The position numbers and the translations under genes are program-made. Of a stretch of 5,226 nucleotides of DNA, positions 1-5,226 are shown in pieces. Location: the NCBI GenBank assembly GCA_020434465.1, contig JAGRAS010000143.1, positions 1-5,226 of the forward strand, in the 5' to 3' direction. Below the pieces are notes generated by a model. The model ran no database searches. It saw only the letters and a program-made list of their open reading frames with translations, and was not told the origin of the DNA. How positions within the stretch are numbered: the first letter of the stretch is position 1; every line of letters starts with the position of its first letter. The stretch is from Bdellovibrionales bacterium (GTDB lineage: Bacteria; Bdellovibrionota; UBA2361; JAGRAS01).

Positions 1-1964
1 GCAAGAGCATCCCCATTCCTCGGTTTTAAAGCTCTTTTCCCATTTCGCTTTAAAGAAGCTAATCCTTCAAGTTGAAAGCAAAAGCCAACTCCTCTTTCTG
101 ATACTAAAACTACTTTATCTCCATCTTCAATAAAGTATGGATAGCTTTTTAAGAGTTCTTGTTGTTGATTTTCTCTTTTCAAAACAAGCGATTCAATTAC
201 AGTTTCACCATCTTTAAATTTTAAAAGTTTTTGAATTGGATTCCCATAGCCGCTAGAGGATGGGAAGTCAGTTACAGGAAGTGAATAAACATAACCATGG
301 CTAGTAATAAAAACCACAGTATCTAAGGTACTAACTGGATGTGCTCTTACAATCACATCTCCTTCTCTCGTGCGAGTTGTCTTAAGCTCATTATTCTGTC
401 TAATTCTTTTTATCCAACCATCTTTTGTAACGATTGCATACACATCCTCTTCAACCACATAATCTGAAGCAACAACTTCAATCTCAAAATTATCTTTAAC
501 AATCTTACAGCGTCGCGCGTCTCCGTATGTTTTAACTAACTCGTTTAAGTCTGATTTAATTAATGCGGCTATTTTCTTTGGACTCTTAAGCAATGATTCA
601 ATTTGTTTTATCCTATCTTTTTTCTCGGTTAATTCTTTTTTGATATCAGCAATGCTTGTTTTTGAAAGTTGATAGATACGCATATCTACAACTGCAAAAG
701 ATTGAATTTCTGTGAGTTTGAATTTCTTTTGGAGTTTCTCGGCAGCATCAGATCTACCTGAGCTTTGCCTAACAATCTTAATTGCTTCGTCAAGCTTATC
801 AAAAATTTTAACTAAACCTTCTAAAATATGAACTCTTTCTAAAAGTTGACGTTTTTCAAATTCAAGCTTTCTTCGTGTAACTTGCTTTCTAAAATCTACA
901 AAGTGAACCAGCATATCTTTTAGAGAAAGTAGCTCCGGGCGAGGAGCTGCGCCGGCTTTCGTTGGAACCAATGCTGTAAGATTCACGCTAAAATTACTTT
1001 CAAGTTGTGTGTTCTTAAAAAGATATGCCATTGCAGCTTCTGGATCTGCACCAGACGCAAGCTCTAATACTACTCTAACAGTCTCAGTAGATTCATCACG
1101 CACGTCATTTAAATGTGGAAGCTTTTTATCAATTATAAGACTAGCAATTTTTTCAACTAACTGTGACTTGTTCAGTGCATAAGGAATCGAAGTAATAATG
1201 CAATACTTCTTGCCTCTAGATCCCTCCTCTAGAGACCATTCTCCACGCATTCTAATTGTTCCTTTGCCAGTTTTATAAATATCGTTTAATTCTTTTTTCG
1301 AATTCAAAATTAAACATCCTGTTGGGAAATCTGGTCCTTTAACAATAGTTGTTAACTTAGAAATTGAAACATCTGGATCATCAATAATTTCAATTAAAGC
1401 ACTTATAAGATCTTTAATATTATGAGGCGGGATGCTTGTTGCCATACCTACGGCAATCCCAGTAGCTCCGTTCATTAATAAGTTTGGTAGTCTACTTGGC
1501 AAAACTTCAGGCTCATAGACTGTGCCATCAAAGTTAGCTTTAAAATCAACTGTTTCCTCAGTTATTTCACCAATCACTTCAAGCGCTATATTAGTAAGCT
1601 TAGCCTCTGTATATCTATATGCAGCAGCACCATCACCATCTACAGAGCCAAAATTACCTTGTCCATCTACTAGCGGATATCTTAATGAAAAATCTTGTGC
1701 CATTCTCACCATAGCTTCATAGCATGCTAAGTCACCGTGAGGGTGATAACGAGCAAGCACGCCCCCTACTATCGCTGCTGATTTTCTATGAGAGCCGCTA
1801 GGCTTTAATTTTAAATCATTGATCATAGCAAATAAAATTCTGCGTTGAACTGGCTTTAGACCATCTTGGGCACTAGGAAGAGCTCTGCCAGTTACAACAC
1901 TTAGCGCGTATGTTAAGTAGCGATCACGGGCCTCATCGCGAATATTTACTGCTGTAACAGCCAT
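1..1964 (-). CDS. parC: DNA topoisomerase IV subunit A (ParC), 3' end outside the window
   Basis: Breakage-reunion subunit of topoisomerase IV, which with ParE decatenates and relaxes DNA by double-strand passage. I read 654 uninterrupted codons with no frameshift; roughly the last hundred residues of a usual ParC lie off the left edge. Visible landmarks: [17 protein letters not shown] (residues 26-42), YHPHGD (73-78), the DGQGNFGS stretch (100-107), the catalytic Arg-Tyr pair at R117-Y118 in [19 protein letters not shown] in the tower region (around 170), and the coiled-coil/C-gate near residues 360-450. The C-terminal beta-pinwheel starts near residue 478. I call it ParC rather than GyrA because DGLKPVQRR has Gln where GyrA has His, HPHGD is followed by ACYEAMV, the GyrA-box position carries no QRRGGKG-like motif, and GVGFCFQL followed by RNGKRAL matches the ParC blade pattern. 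The ATG is the first start after an in-frame TGA two codons upstream, so the N-terminus is fixed; no clear Shine-Dalgarno is seen. Residue 79 is Leu at the quinolone-determining Ser80 position. Confidence 0.93.
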   Translation of the reverse strand, partial: MAVTAVNIRDEARDRYLTYALSVVTGRALPSAQDGLKPVQRRILFAMINDLKLKPSGSHRKSAAIVGGVLARYHPHGDLACYEAMVRMAQDFSLRYPLVDGQGNFGSVDGDGAAAYRYTEAKLTNIALEVIGEITEETVDFKANFDGTVYEPEVLPSRLPNLLMNGATGIAVGMATSIPPHNIKDLISALIEIIDDPDVSISKLTTIVKGPDFPTGCLILNSKKELNDIYKTGKGTIRMRGEWSLEEGSRGKKYCIITSIPYALNKSQLVEKIASLIIDKKLPHLNDVRDESTETVRVVLELASGADPEAAMAYLFKNTQLESNFSVNLTALVPTKAGAAPRPELLSLKDMLVHFVDFRKQVTRRKLEFEKRQLLERVHILEGLVKIFDKLDEAIKIVRQSSGRSDAAEKLQKKFKLTEIQSFAVVDMRIYQLSKTSIADIKKELTEKKDRIKQIESLLKSPKKIAALIKSDLNELVKTYGDARRCKIVKDNFEIEVVASDYVVEEDVYAIVTKDGWIKRIRQNNELKTTRTREGDVIVRAHPVSTLDTVVFITSHGYVYSLPVTDFPSSSGYGNPIQKLLKFKDGETVIESLVLKRENQQQELLKSYPYFIEDGDKVVLVSERGVGFCFQLEGLASLKRNGKRALKPRNGDAL

Positions 1965-2115
1965 AGTTCAAAACTTTTATAAAATCATTGAGATACGCGC
2001 AATGTTTTGGATTTTTCCAAACCAAGTCAATAGTCTTCGCACAAGGCTACGACGCGACTCAAGCTGTGGCAATACCTATGGATGAACTGTGCTTTGGATG
2101 TCGATGCTAATGATG
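1965..2115. other. spacer between the pilin-like gene and parC
   Basis: No gene is visible in these 151 bases. A perfect 6-base inverted repeat with a 4-base loop (TTTGGA/TCCAAA, 2006-2021) lies in the parC leader but has no T-run, so I do not call it a terminator. For parC on the minus strand a TTGACT hexamer (2025-2030) and an AT-rich TATAAA just upstream of the start are possible promoter parts, but they do not pair at a good spacing. The parC promoter therefore remains unresolved. Confidence 0.4.
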
Positions 2116-2262
2116 TTAAGGATTTAAAATAACTGACTCAGCAGCAGGAGTTTCTTTAATGGAAAAATCCCTGACCACTGGAAATGCTAAAGCAACAATT
2201 AGAGCTGCTAGTAAGCCAAGAACTACCAATTCTAATGATTTAAAACTCTTATAAGAACTCAT
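2116..2262 (-). CDS. 48-residue single-span membrane microprotein with type IV pilin-like N-terminus
   Basis: A short ORF (ATG to TAA). The protein begins MSSYKSFKSLELVVLGLL, continues as an uninterrupted hydrophobic stretch to about residue 30 (AALIVALAFPVV), then has a short polar tail ending ILNP. The spacing resembles a class III signal/type IV pilin N-terminus. If Phe7 is taken as mature residue +1, Glu11 falls at +5 and Pro28 at +22, both hallmark pilin positions, after a 6-residue basic leader. Unlike pilins, the -1 residue is Ser rather than Gly, and only about 20 residues follow the helix, so there is no globular domain. Expression support is good: AGGA (2272-2275) sits 9 bases before the ATG, and a consensus -10 box lies just upstream. 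It sits between the kinase and parC on the same strand. It may simply be a small inner-membrane protein; the gene call is firmer than the pilin relationship. Confidence 0.68.
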   Translation of the reverse strand: MSSYKSFKSLELVVLGLLAALIVALAFPVVRDFSIKETPAAESVILNP

Positions 2263-2285
2263 AAAACAAAATCCTAAGATTATTG

Positions 2286-2312
2286 ATTATAGCCTCGTGG
2301 TTTTCGGTTCAA
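2286..2312 (-). promoter_or_regulatory. sigma70-type promoter for the pilin-like microprotein
   Basis: On the minus strand a perfect TATAAT (2286-2291) is preceded by TTGAAC (2307-2312; four of six to TTGACA) with a 15-base spacer, slightly short of the ideal 17. Transcription would begin about 7 bases after the -10, giving a leader of under 20 bases that contains the AGGA ribosome binding site. The promoter lies just after the kinase stop codon, so the microprotein, and possibly parC, can be transcribed independently of the kinase. Confidence 0.55.
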
Positions 2313-2321
2313 AAATTTAAG

Positions 2322-3383
2322 TTAAAAATTTATGTGATAGATCAAGCCAATCAGTCCCTTGCCTATCAAAGTACCAATCCAACAAGCAGCTAGGGTAGAA
2401 ACCCAAAAAGCTCCATATGCCAAACCTCTTTTTTCACTAGGATGAAGCACATAGTCTCTATACAGCTCTATACTAGTTAAACCAACCTCAATGGAGGGGC
2501 TTGAAGACTTATAATCGGTAGGTACCTCAATAATTGGTTCCTCCATGCCAGCAATTTCTTTTTCAATTTTTTCTAAATCAGCAAGCATGTTTAATGCAGA
2601 CTGATAACGCCGATTTACGTCGATTGCCATAGCTTTAGAAACAAGCTCTGACAAAGAAATTGGGCATCCGGGAATAATCTCTTCCAAACTCTTAACTTCA
2701 TCTTTTAATCTTTCAACAATAATTGAAACTTTAGTTGCAGATCGATAAGGAGAAATACCAGAGATCATCTCATAAGCGATAACACCGGCAGCAAAAATAT
2801 CTCCACGGTGATCGCAGTTACCTGTTTCTACATATTCAGGAGATAAATACTTAGGCGTACCTACCATTGTTCCTACTAGAGTCAATGTGGCCGCACCTCT
2901 TAATCTAGCAACTCCAAAATCTGAAAGTTTAATAACCTCTTCACTAGTAACAAGGATATTATCAGGCTTTAAATCACGGTGAATAATTCCTGCAGAATGT
3001 ACAGCATATAATCCTGATATAATTTGCTTCAAATAAAGAACAGATTGCTTAAGTCCAAGAGGCCCTTGTTTCATTCTATCTAGTAGGTCACCTGAATCTA
3101 CAAACTCCATTACATAAGCCTGTAAATCATCTCGATCAAAATATTCGTAAGCCTTTACAACGTTTGGGTGACTTACCTTCATCAATGCATTAATTTCGTT
3201 TTTAAACCTCTCTCTAGATTCGAAGTCGCCTACTTTTCCAGGATAAAGAACTTTTATTGCAATTTTTTTTGACGGATCTTCAGGATGACGCGCTAAATAA
3301 ACTGCGCCCATGCCTCCGGCACCCACTAACTGAGTAATTTGATATCGATCACCAAATAGGGATCCTAGTTCTATTTCGAGCAT
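2322..3383 (-). CDS. membrane-anchored Hanks-type serine/threonine protein kinase
   Basis: Phosphorylates Ser/Thr on protein substrates; kinase domain predicted in the cytoplasm, tethered to the inner membrane. All catalytic elements are present (numbering from the ATG at 3383, 353 residues): Gly-rich loop GAGGMG (21-26), Lys44 in AIK, alpha-C Glu63, HRDLKPDN (135-142) with catalytic Asp137, DFG (155-157), SPE in place of APE (181-183), and the F-helix Asp195. The HRD arginine and the Thr-rich activation segment (ATLTLVGTMVGT) suggest activation by autophosphorylation. The kinase domain ends near 275; a Ser-rich linker is followed by one hydrophobic helix (about 325-345) and a five-residue tail. 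No PASTA, WD, TPR or other sensor domain follows. Start choice: TTG at 3401 would add six residues (MSILAH); neither start has a good Shine-Dalgarno, and I prefer the ATG. It is divergent from sspB. Substrates cannot be inferred from the neighbours. Confidence 0.93.
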   Translation of the reverse strand: MLEIELGSLFGDRYQITQLVGAGGMGAVYLARHPEDPSKKIAIKVLYPGKVGDFESRERFKNEINALMKVSHPNVVKAYEYFDRDDLQAYVMEFVDSGDLLDRMKQGPLGLKQSVLYLKQIISGLYAVHSAGIIHRDLKPDNILVTSEEVIKLSDFGVARLRGAATLTLVGTMVGTPKYLSPEYVETGNCDHRGDIFAAGVIAYEMISGISPYRSATKVSIIVERLKDEVKSLEEIIPGCPISLSELVSKAMAIDVNRRYQSALNMLADLEKIEKEIAGMEEPIIEVPTDYKSSSPSIEVGLTSIELYRDYVLHPSEKRGLAYGAFWVSTLAACWIGTLIGKGLIGLIYHINF

Positions 3384-3666
3384 ATGAGCTAAAATCGACA
3401 AATTAAGAATATTTCTTTACTGGTTTTATTAGGGACTATTTGCTTAACATATTTAAATTACTCGTATTTTTAAGGAGTCGTATTAGATAAGCAATAACAA
3501 TAGCTTATACACCTCGCAATTAGTTTGCCGTATGGAAATTAATAAGGCGATTATACTTAGAGTATTTTTGTTAAAAGAAGCATCATAAGATATGCAAGAA
3601 ACAATACGAAGACAAAAGTCTTTTTAAAATTTGAGATTAAATTTGCAAAATTAGTTTTTATTTAAA
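3384..3666. other. divergent intergenic region between kinase and sspB
   Basis: AT-rich region that must hold the promoters of both flanking genes, though I see no clear sigma70 pair for either. On the plus strand TATACT (3552-3557) is a good -10 without a matching -35. A direct repeat TCGTATT occurs at 3462-3468 and 3478-3484, and a spaced dyad lies at 3487-3508. An 18-codon ATG frame at 3532-3588 lacks a ribosome binding site and is not called. Confidence 0.5.
3487..3508. repeat. spaced dyad ATAAGC-N10-GCTTAT, operator-like
   Basis: A perfect 6-base inverted repeat (3487-3492 and 3503-3508) separated by 10 bases, placing the half-sites 16 bases apart centre to centre, about one and a half helical turns. 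Two direct TCGTATT copies with the same 16-base offset lie just to the left. Its position between divergent promoters suits a dimeric regulator, but short AT-rich dyads arise by chance and no regulator gene is adjacent. Confidence 0.3.
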
Positions 3667-4113
3667 ATGAATATTTTTGACAAAGAAACAAGGCAAAAGA
3701 AAAAAGTTTTAGAAGAACTTCTTGAACAAAAATTTGTGATGGCTCATTTAAACCCTAAAATTGAGCACGTTATTGTACCTGATCATTTAAAAGAAAACTC
3801 GACTTTAACCCTACAGTTAAGCCTTAGATTTAGGGGAGAGATGAGTTTAGAAAAAACATGTGTAAAAGCAGATTTACTTTTTTCTGGCGACTACTTCTCT
3901 TGTGAAATTCCTTATTCATCAATATGGGCCTTAACAAGTGAAGCTGGCGAAACTCAACTTTGGCCAGATTCTATGCCTGAGGAACTAAGAAGTGGTGAGT
4001 TAAAAATTGAAGAAAGAAAAGAAGATCATTCAAAAGAAGAAGAAGAAGAAGAAGATTTAACTCAAGCCCCTTTTACTCCAAAAAGCAAAGGGCATCTAAA
4101 ATTGGTTAAATAG
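3667..4113 (+). CDS. sspB: SspB-family ClpXP protease adaptor (specificity-enhancing factor)
   Basis: SspB proteins capture ssrA-tagged, ribosome-rescued polypeptides and deliver them to the ClpXP protease in the cytoplasm. The 148-residue product has the family architecture. An N-terminal helix (about 8-22) precedes the folded core (about 23-105), which includes VMAHLNP, VIVPDHLK, TLTLQLSLRF and the strand pair ending CEIPYSSIWAL and ETQLWP. A very acidic flexible linker follows (111-130, including a run of six Glu), then a basic C-terminal tail KGHLKLVK (141-148). That tail resembles the ClpX-binding tail of E. coli SspB (ending RPALRVVK), and the acidic linker is also typical. The core is closer in style to deltaproteobacterial SspB proteins than to the E. 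coli one. No clear Shine-Dalgarno precedes the ATG, but the N-terminus fits the family. The six Glu codons are a perfect (GAA)6 tract at 4035-4052, potentially slippage-prone but in-frame when it varies by whole units. Transcription runs toward the isomerase-like gene. Confidence 0.87.
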   Translation: MNIFDKETRQKKKVLEELLEQKFVMAHLNPKIEHVIVPDHLKENSTLTLQLSLRFRGEMSLEKTCVKADLLFSGDYFSCEIPYSSIWALTSEAGETQLWPDSMPEELRSGELKIEERKEDHSKEEEEEEDLTQAPFTPKSKGHLKLVK

Positions 4114-4211
4114 CTGTACCCCGCGACATTAGGTTTTTCAGTTAAGTTACAGACCTTCTTTCGCTGGGCATAAGCAAAATCTGCGTCAGTATATTTGCCA
4201 GTTTTGCGCTC

Positions 4212-4235
4212 AAAGAAACGCCTGTAAATTCAGGC
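4212..4235 (-). terminator. weak rho-independent terminator after the isomerase-like gene
   Basis: On the minus strand, 19 bases past the stop codon, GCCTG (4231-4235) and CAGGC (4220-4224) form a 5-bp GC-rich stem around a 6-base loop, followed by GTTTCTTT. The stem is short and the T-run interrupted, so the call is tentative. No comparable structure faces the plus strand to end sspB; the 140-base convergent spacer holds nothing else I can support. Confidence 0.4.
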
Positions 4236-4253
4236 CAACAGCAGAAAGCTTTA

Positions 4254-4859
4254 TTACTTTCCTAAACCTTCCTTATCCAAACGAGCTTTCAAATAAGGAA
4301 TCTTATCAATCCCAACAATCCTTTCTTTATCTACAATGAAAGTTGGAGTATCAAAAACACCAAGTTTTTTACCACGTCTAAAAACTCCCTTAACTCGCTC
4401 ACGAACATCAGAAGTTGACATTTTACTTAAGAACTCGCCTAAATCGACATCTAAATCTTCACATAGTTCATTCATAAAATTTTCGTCATTTGGATTTAAT
4501 CCAAGACCCCACCAATGATGAAAAACTTTATAATTATACTCTTTCAGAATACCCATATCATTAGCAACTAAAGCTCCTCGAGTAACGCGACCTGGGTCAT
4601 ACTCTTCTTTAGGCCATTCTTCAGGAAAAGTTAAAGGTACATTAAACTCAGAGGCATACCTTTTACAGTCTTCAATCAAGTAGCTCATCTTTTCTGGAAT
4701 GACTGAGCCTCCAGCTACCTGCTCCCCTGAGGCTTTTGCGGAGTATGGTTGCCAAAGTAGCTCCACATCATAAGACTCTTCAATTTCATAAAACGAATCC
4801 AAGGCCAAATATGAGTAGGGGCTTTGGAACGAATAAAACACTTCTATACTTAAACTCAT
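4254..4859 (-). CDS. DsbA-family protein, 2-hydroxychromene-2-carboxylate isomerase/kappa-GST type
   Basis: Thioredoxin-fold enzyme with an inserted helical domain, 201 residues, the usual length for this family. In characterised members (NahD) the enzyme isomerises 2-hydroxychromene-2-carboxylate with glutathione in naphthalene breakdown; kappa-class GSTs share the fold. The N-terminal strand leads into FYSFQSPYSYLA (8-19), where SPYS replaces the DsbA CxxC and Ser13 is the expected catalytic or glutathione-activating residue. The C-terminal half has GVFDTPTFIVDKERIVGID (167-185), containing the cis-proline loop at T171-P172. There is no signal peptide, so it should be cytoplasmic. AAGGA lies only 2 bases from the ATG, too close for an ideal Shine-Dalgarno, and no better in-frame start exists. 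No aromatic-catabolism gene is in the window, so the NahD reaction should not be assumed; many genomes carry such orphan members of unknown substrate. It converges with sspB. Confidence 0.87.
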   Translation of the reverse strand: MSLSIEVFYSFQSPYSYLALDSFYEIEESYDVELLWQPYSAKASGEQVAGGSVIPEKMSYLIEDCKRYASEFNVPLTFPEEWPKEEYDPGRVTRGALVANDMGILKEYNYKVFHHWWGLGLNPNDENFMNELCEDLDVDLGEFLSKMSTSDVRERVKGVFRRGKKLGVFDTPTFIVDKERIVGIDKIPYLKARLDKEGLGK

Positions 4860-4870
4860 TTCCTTATCTG

Positions 4871-4898
4871 CCTATAAACACAACAAATACAGTCTCAA
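4871..4898 (-). promoter_or_regulatory. candidate promoter of the isomerase-like gene
   Basis: On the minus strand TTGAGA (4893-4898; five of six to TTGACA), a 16-base spacer and TATAGG (4871-4876; four of six). The expected start would leave only a few bases before the ATG at 4859, giving a nearly leaderless message. That would fit the poorly placed Shine-Dalgarno. The alternative is transcription from farther upstream through the terminator-containing leader. Confidence 0.35.
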
Positions 4899-4916
4899 TA
4901 CCGGATGATACCTCCC

Positions 4917-4929
4917 CCTCAATTTGAGG
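4917..4929. repeat. 13-base palindrome CCTCAATTTGAGG, operator-like
   Basis: Perfect dyad of two 6-base arms around one central base, about 20 bases upstream of the candidate -35 box of the isomerase-like gene. Position and symmetry suit a dimeric transcription factor. As RNA it could not form a stable hairpin because it has a one-base loop, so a DNA-level role is likelier. No regulator is encoded nearby. Confidence 0.35.
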
Positions 4930-4956
4930 AAGTAACAAAATATACCATACACTATT

Positions 4957-4976
4957 AAAAATGCCCGGTAGGGCAT
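4957..4976 (-). terminator. rho-independent terminator facing left
   Basis: On the minus strand ATGCCC (4971-4976), loop TACC, and GGGCAT (4961-4966) are followed directly by TTTT (4957-4960); the stem's last T extends the run to five. The stem can gain a G-U pair at its base. The opposite strand lacks a T-run after the stem, so it is directional. It sits 98 bases upstream of the isomerase-like start and downstream of no recognised gene, implying either a small RNA or leader attenuation. Confidence 0.6.
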
Positions 4977-4997
4977 CGAAAGCAAGTATACATCTAT

Positions 4998-5022
4998 CTA
5001 CCGAAACTAGCGTAAGGCTAGT
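4998..5022 (-). promoter_or_regulatory. hairpin plus possible antiterminator arm
   Basis: On the minus strand ACTAGC-CTTAC-GCTAGT (5006-5022) forms a perfect 6-bp hairpin. Two bases later comes CGGTAG (4998-5003), complementary to CTACCG (4966-4971), which overlaps the 5' arm, loop and 3' arm of the terminator. With two flanking U-G pairs this gives an 8-bp helix (TTCGGTAG with CTACCGGG) that cannot coexist with the terminator stem. This is the geometry of a transcription attenuator. It may also be chance complementarity. Confidence 0.35.
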
Positions 5023-5091
5023 AGGATTCTCACAACAATGCAAGAATGAAATGCCTAAGAAATTCAGACTATCTTTTTTTTTATACCAGCT

Positions 5092-5105
5092 GCATTTGAA
5101 AATGC
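5092..5105. repeat. short inverted repeat GCATTT-GA-AAATGC
   Basis: Perfect 6-base arms around two bases. As RNA the tight loop would force opening of the inner pairs, leaving a modest stem. It includes one of the three AAATGCC copies in this region. It is part of the palindrome cluster rather than a feature with a known role. Confidence 0.4.
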
Positions 5106-5157
5106 CGAAGTCAGCATAACTAATATGCACCTCTTATTAATCTTTAGAATTCAAAAT

Positions 5158-5176
5158 GTTAAGGATTTTCCTTAAC
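5158..5176. repeat. 8-bp hairpin GTTAAGGA-N3-TCCTTAAC
   Basis: Perfect 8-base inverted repeat with a 3-base centre. On the minus strand it is followed by ATTTTG, a weak T-run, so it could act as a poor terminator for anything entering from the right edge. It could equally be the first stem of a structured leader starting at the edge promoter, or a regulator site. ACTAGC at 5175-5180, beside it, recurs in the 5006-5022 hairpin. Confidence 0.45.
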
Positions 5177-5226
5177 TAGCTAAAACAGAGTCCTTTTATA
5201 GACTATTGTAAGAATTATAGATATGT

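Larger units (their letters stand above)
4860..5226. other. hairpin-rich non-coding region upstream of the isomerase-like gene
   Basis: These 367 bases hold no convincing gene. Read leftward (minus strand) they contain: a perfect TATAAT (5214-5219) whose -35 would lie off the right edge; hairpins at 5158-5176, 5092-5105 and 5006-5022; a rho-independent terminator at 4957-4976; and a second possible promoter at 4871-4898. AAATGCC occurs three times on the plus strand (4959, 5049, 5100), and a T9 run lies at 5074-5082. A transcript from the edge promoter to the terminator would be about 250 bases, compatible with a small RNA or a regulatory leader. I recognise no known RNA family (not tRNA, tmRNA, RNase P, 6S or SRP RNA by their conserved motifs). 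Confidence 0.45.

Noticed and set aside
1522..1722. 66-codon plus-strand ORF
   Set aside because: Antisense shadow of the parC catalytic-domain coding sequence, which is continuous and highly conserved on the other strand.
3475..3485. Minus-strand TAATACGACTC, identical to the first part of the phage T7 promoter
   Set aside because: The match stops after 11 bases and the initiation half (ACTATAGG) is absent. No phage genes are present, so this is chance.
3532..3588. 18-codon plus-strand frame upstream of sspB
   Set aside because: No ribosome binding site, no distinctive composition, and expected by chance in AT-rich DNA.
4065..4229. 55-codon open minus-strand stretch with protein-like composition between sspB and the isomerase-like gene
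   Set aside because: It has no ATG or GTG start and no ribosome site, and it runs into sspB antisense. It could be a decayed remnant, but I cannot name a parent. The plus-strand open frame here, which contains CQFC, also lacks a start.
4336..4518. 60-codon plus-strand ORF, and a similar one at 4736-4927
   Set aside because: Both are largely antisense to the isomerase-like gene, with low-complexity Ser/Pro/Lys-rich products and no ribosome site.
5074..5082. T9 run on the plus strand considered as a terminator tail
   Set aside because: No stem-loop precedes it on the plus strand, and there is no upstream plus-strand gene to terminate.
4864..5130. 88-codon minus-strand frame starting GTG and ending 4 bases before the isomerase-like ATG
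   Set aside because: The GTG overlaps its only purine-rich upstream sequence, the frame runs through the rho-independent terminator and several hairpins, and the protein shows no recognisable domain. The tight spacing to the next gene is its only support.

Overview
The window is AT-rich bacterial chromosomal DNA with ordinary gene density and no phage, transposon or CRISPR hallmarks. It contains a proteobacterial-type topoisomerase IV subunit A and a ClpXP adaptor SspB. The SspB has the long 'hydrophobic-strand plus acidic linker plus basic tail' form that I associate with deltaproteobacterial-type lineages (Myxococcota/Bdellovibrionota and relatives). A Hanks-type Ser/Thr kinase is also present. 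Together these suggest a low-GC member of such a lineage; this assignment is inference from protein style only.

Layout, left to right. Positions 1-1964 (minus) hold most of parC, cut by the left window edge. Positions 2116-2262 (minus) hold a 48-residue membrane microprotein with a type IV pilin-like N-terminus, its own consensus promoter and a Shine-Dalgarno sequence. Positions 2322-3383 (minus) encode a complete, apparently active Ser/Thr kinase with a single C-terminal membrane anchor and no sensor domain. A 283-base divergent intergenic region with a spaced dyad follows. Positions 3667-4113 (plus) encode SspB, and 4254-4859 (minus) encode a DsbA-family protein of the 2-hydroxychromene-2-carboxylate isomerase/kappa-GST type. 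These two genes converge on a short spacer with a weak terminator. Positions 4860-5226 carry no convincing gene but are rich in hairpins, including a rho-independent terminator facing left and an alternative pairing that would exclude it, as in an attenuator or riboswitch expression platform.

The genes do not form one pathway: DNA topology (parC), a membrane-tethered kinase, protein quality control (SspB) and a thioredoxin-fold enzyme. No multi-gene novel system is evident. The two items most worth pursuing are the pilin-like microprotein and the structured region upstream of the isomerase-like gene.
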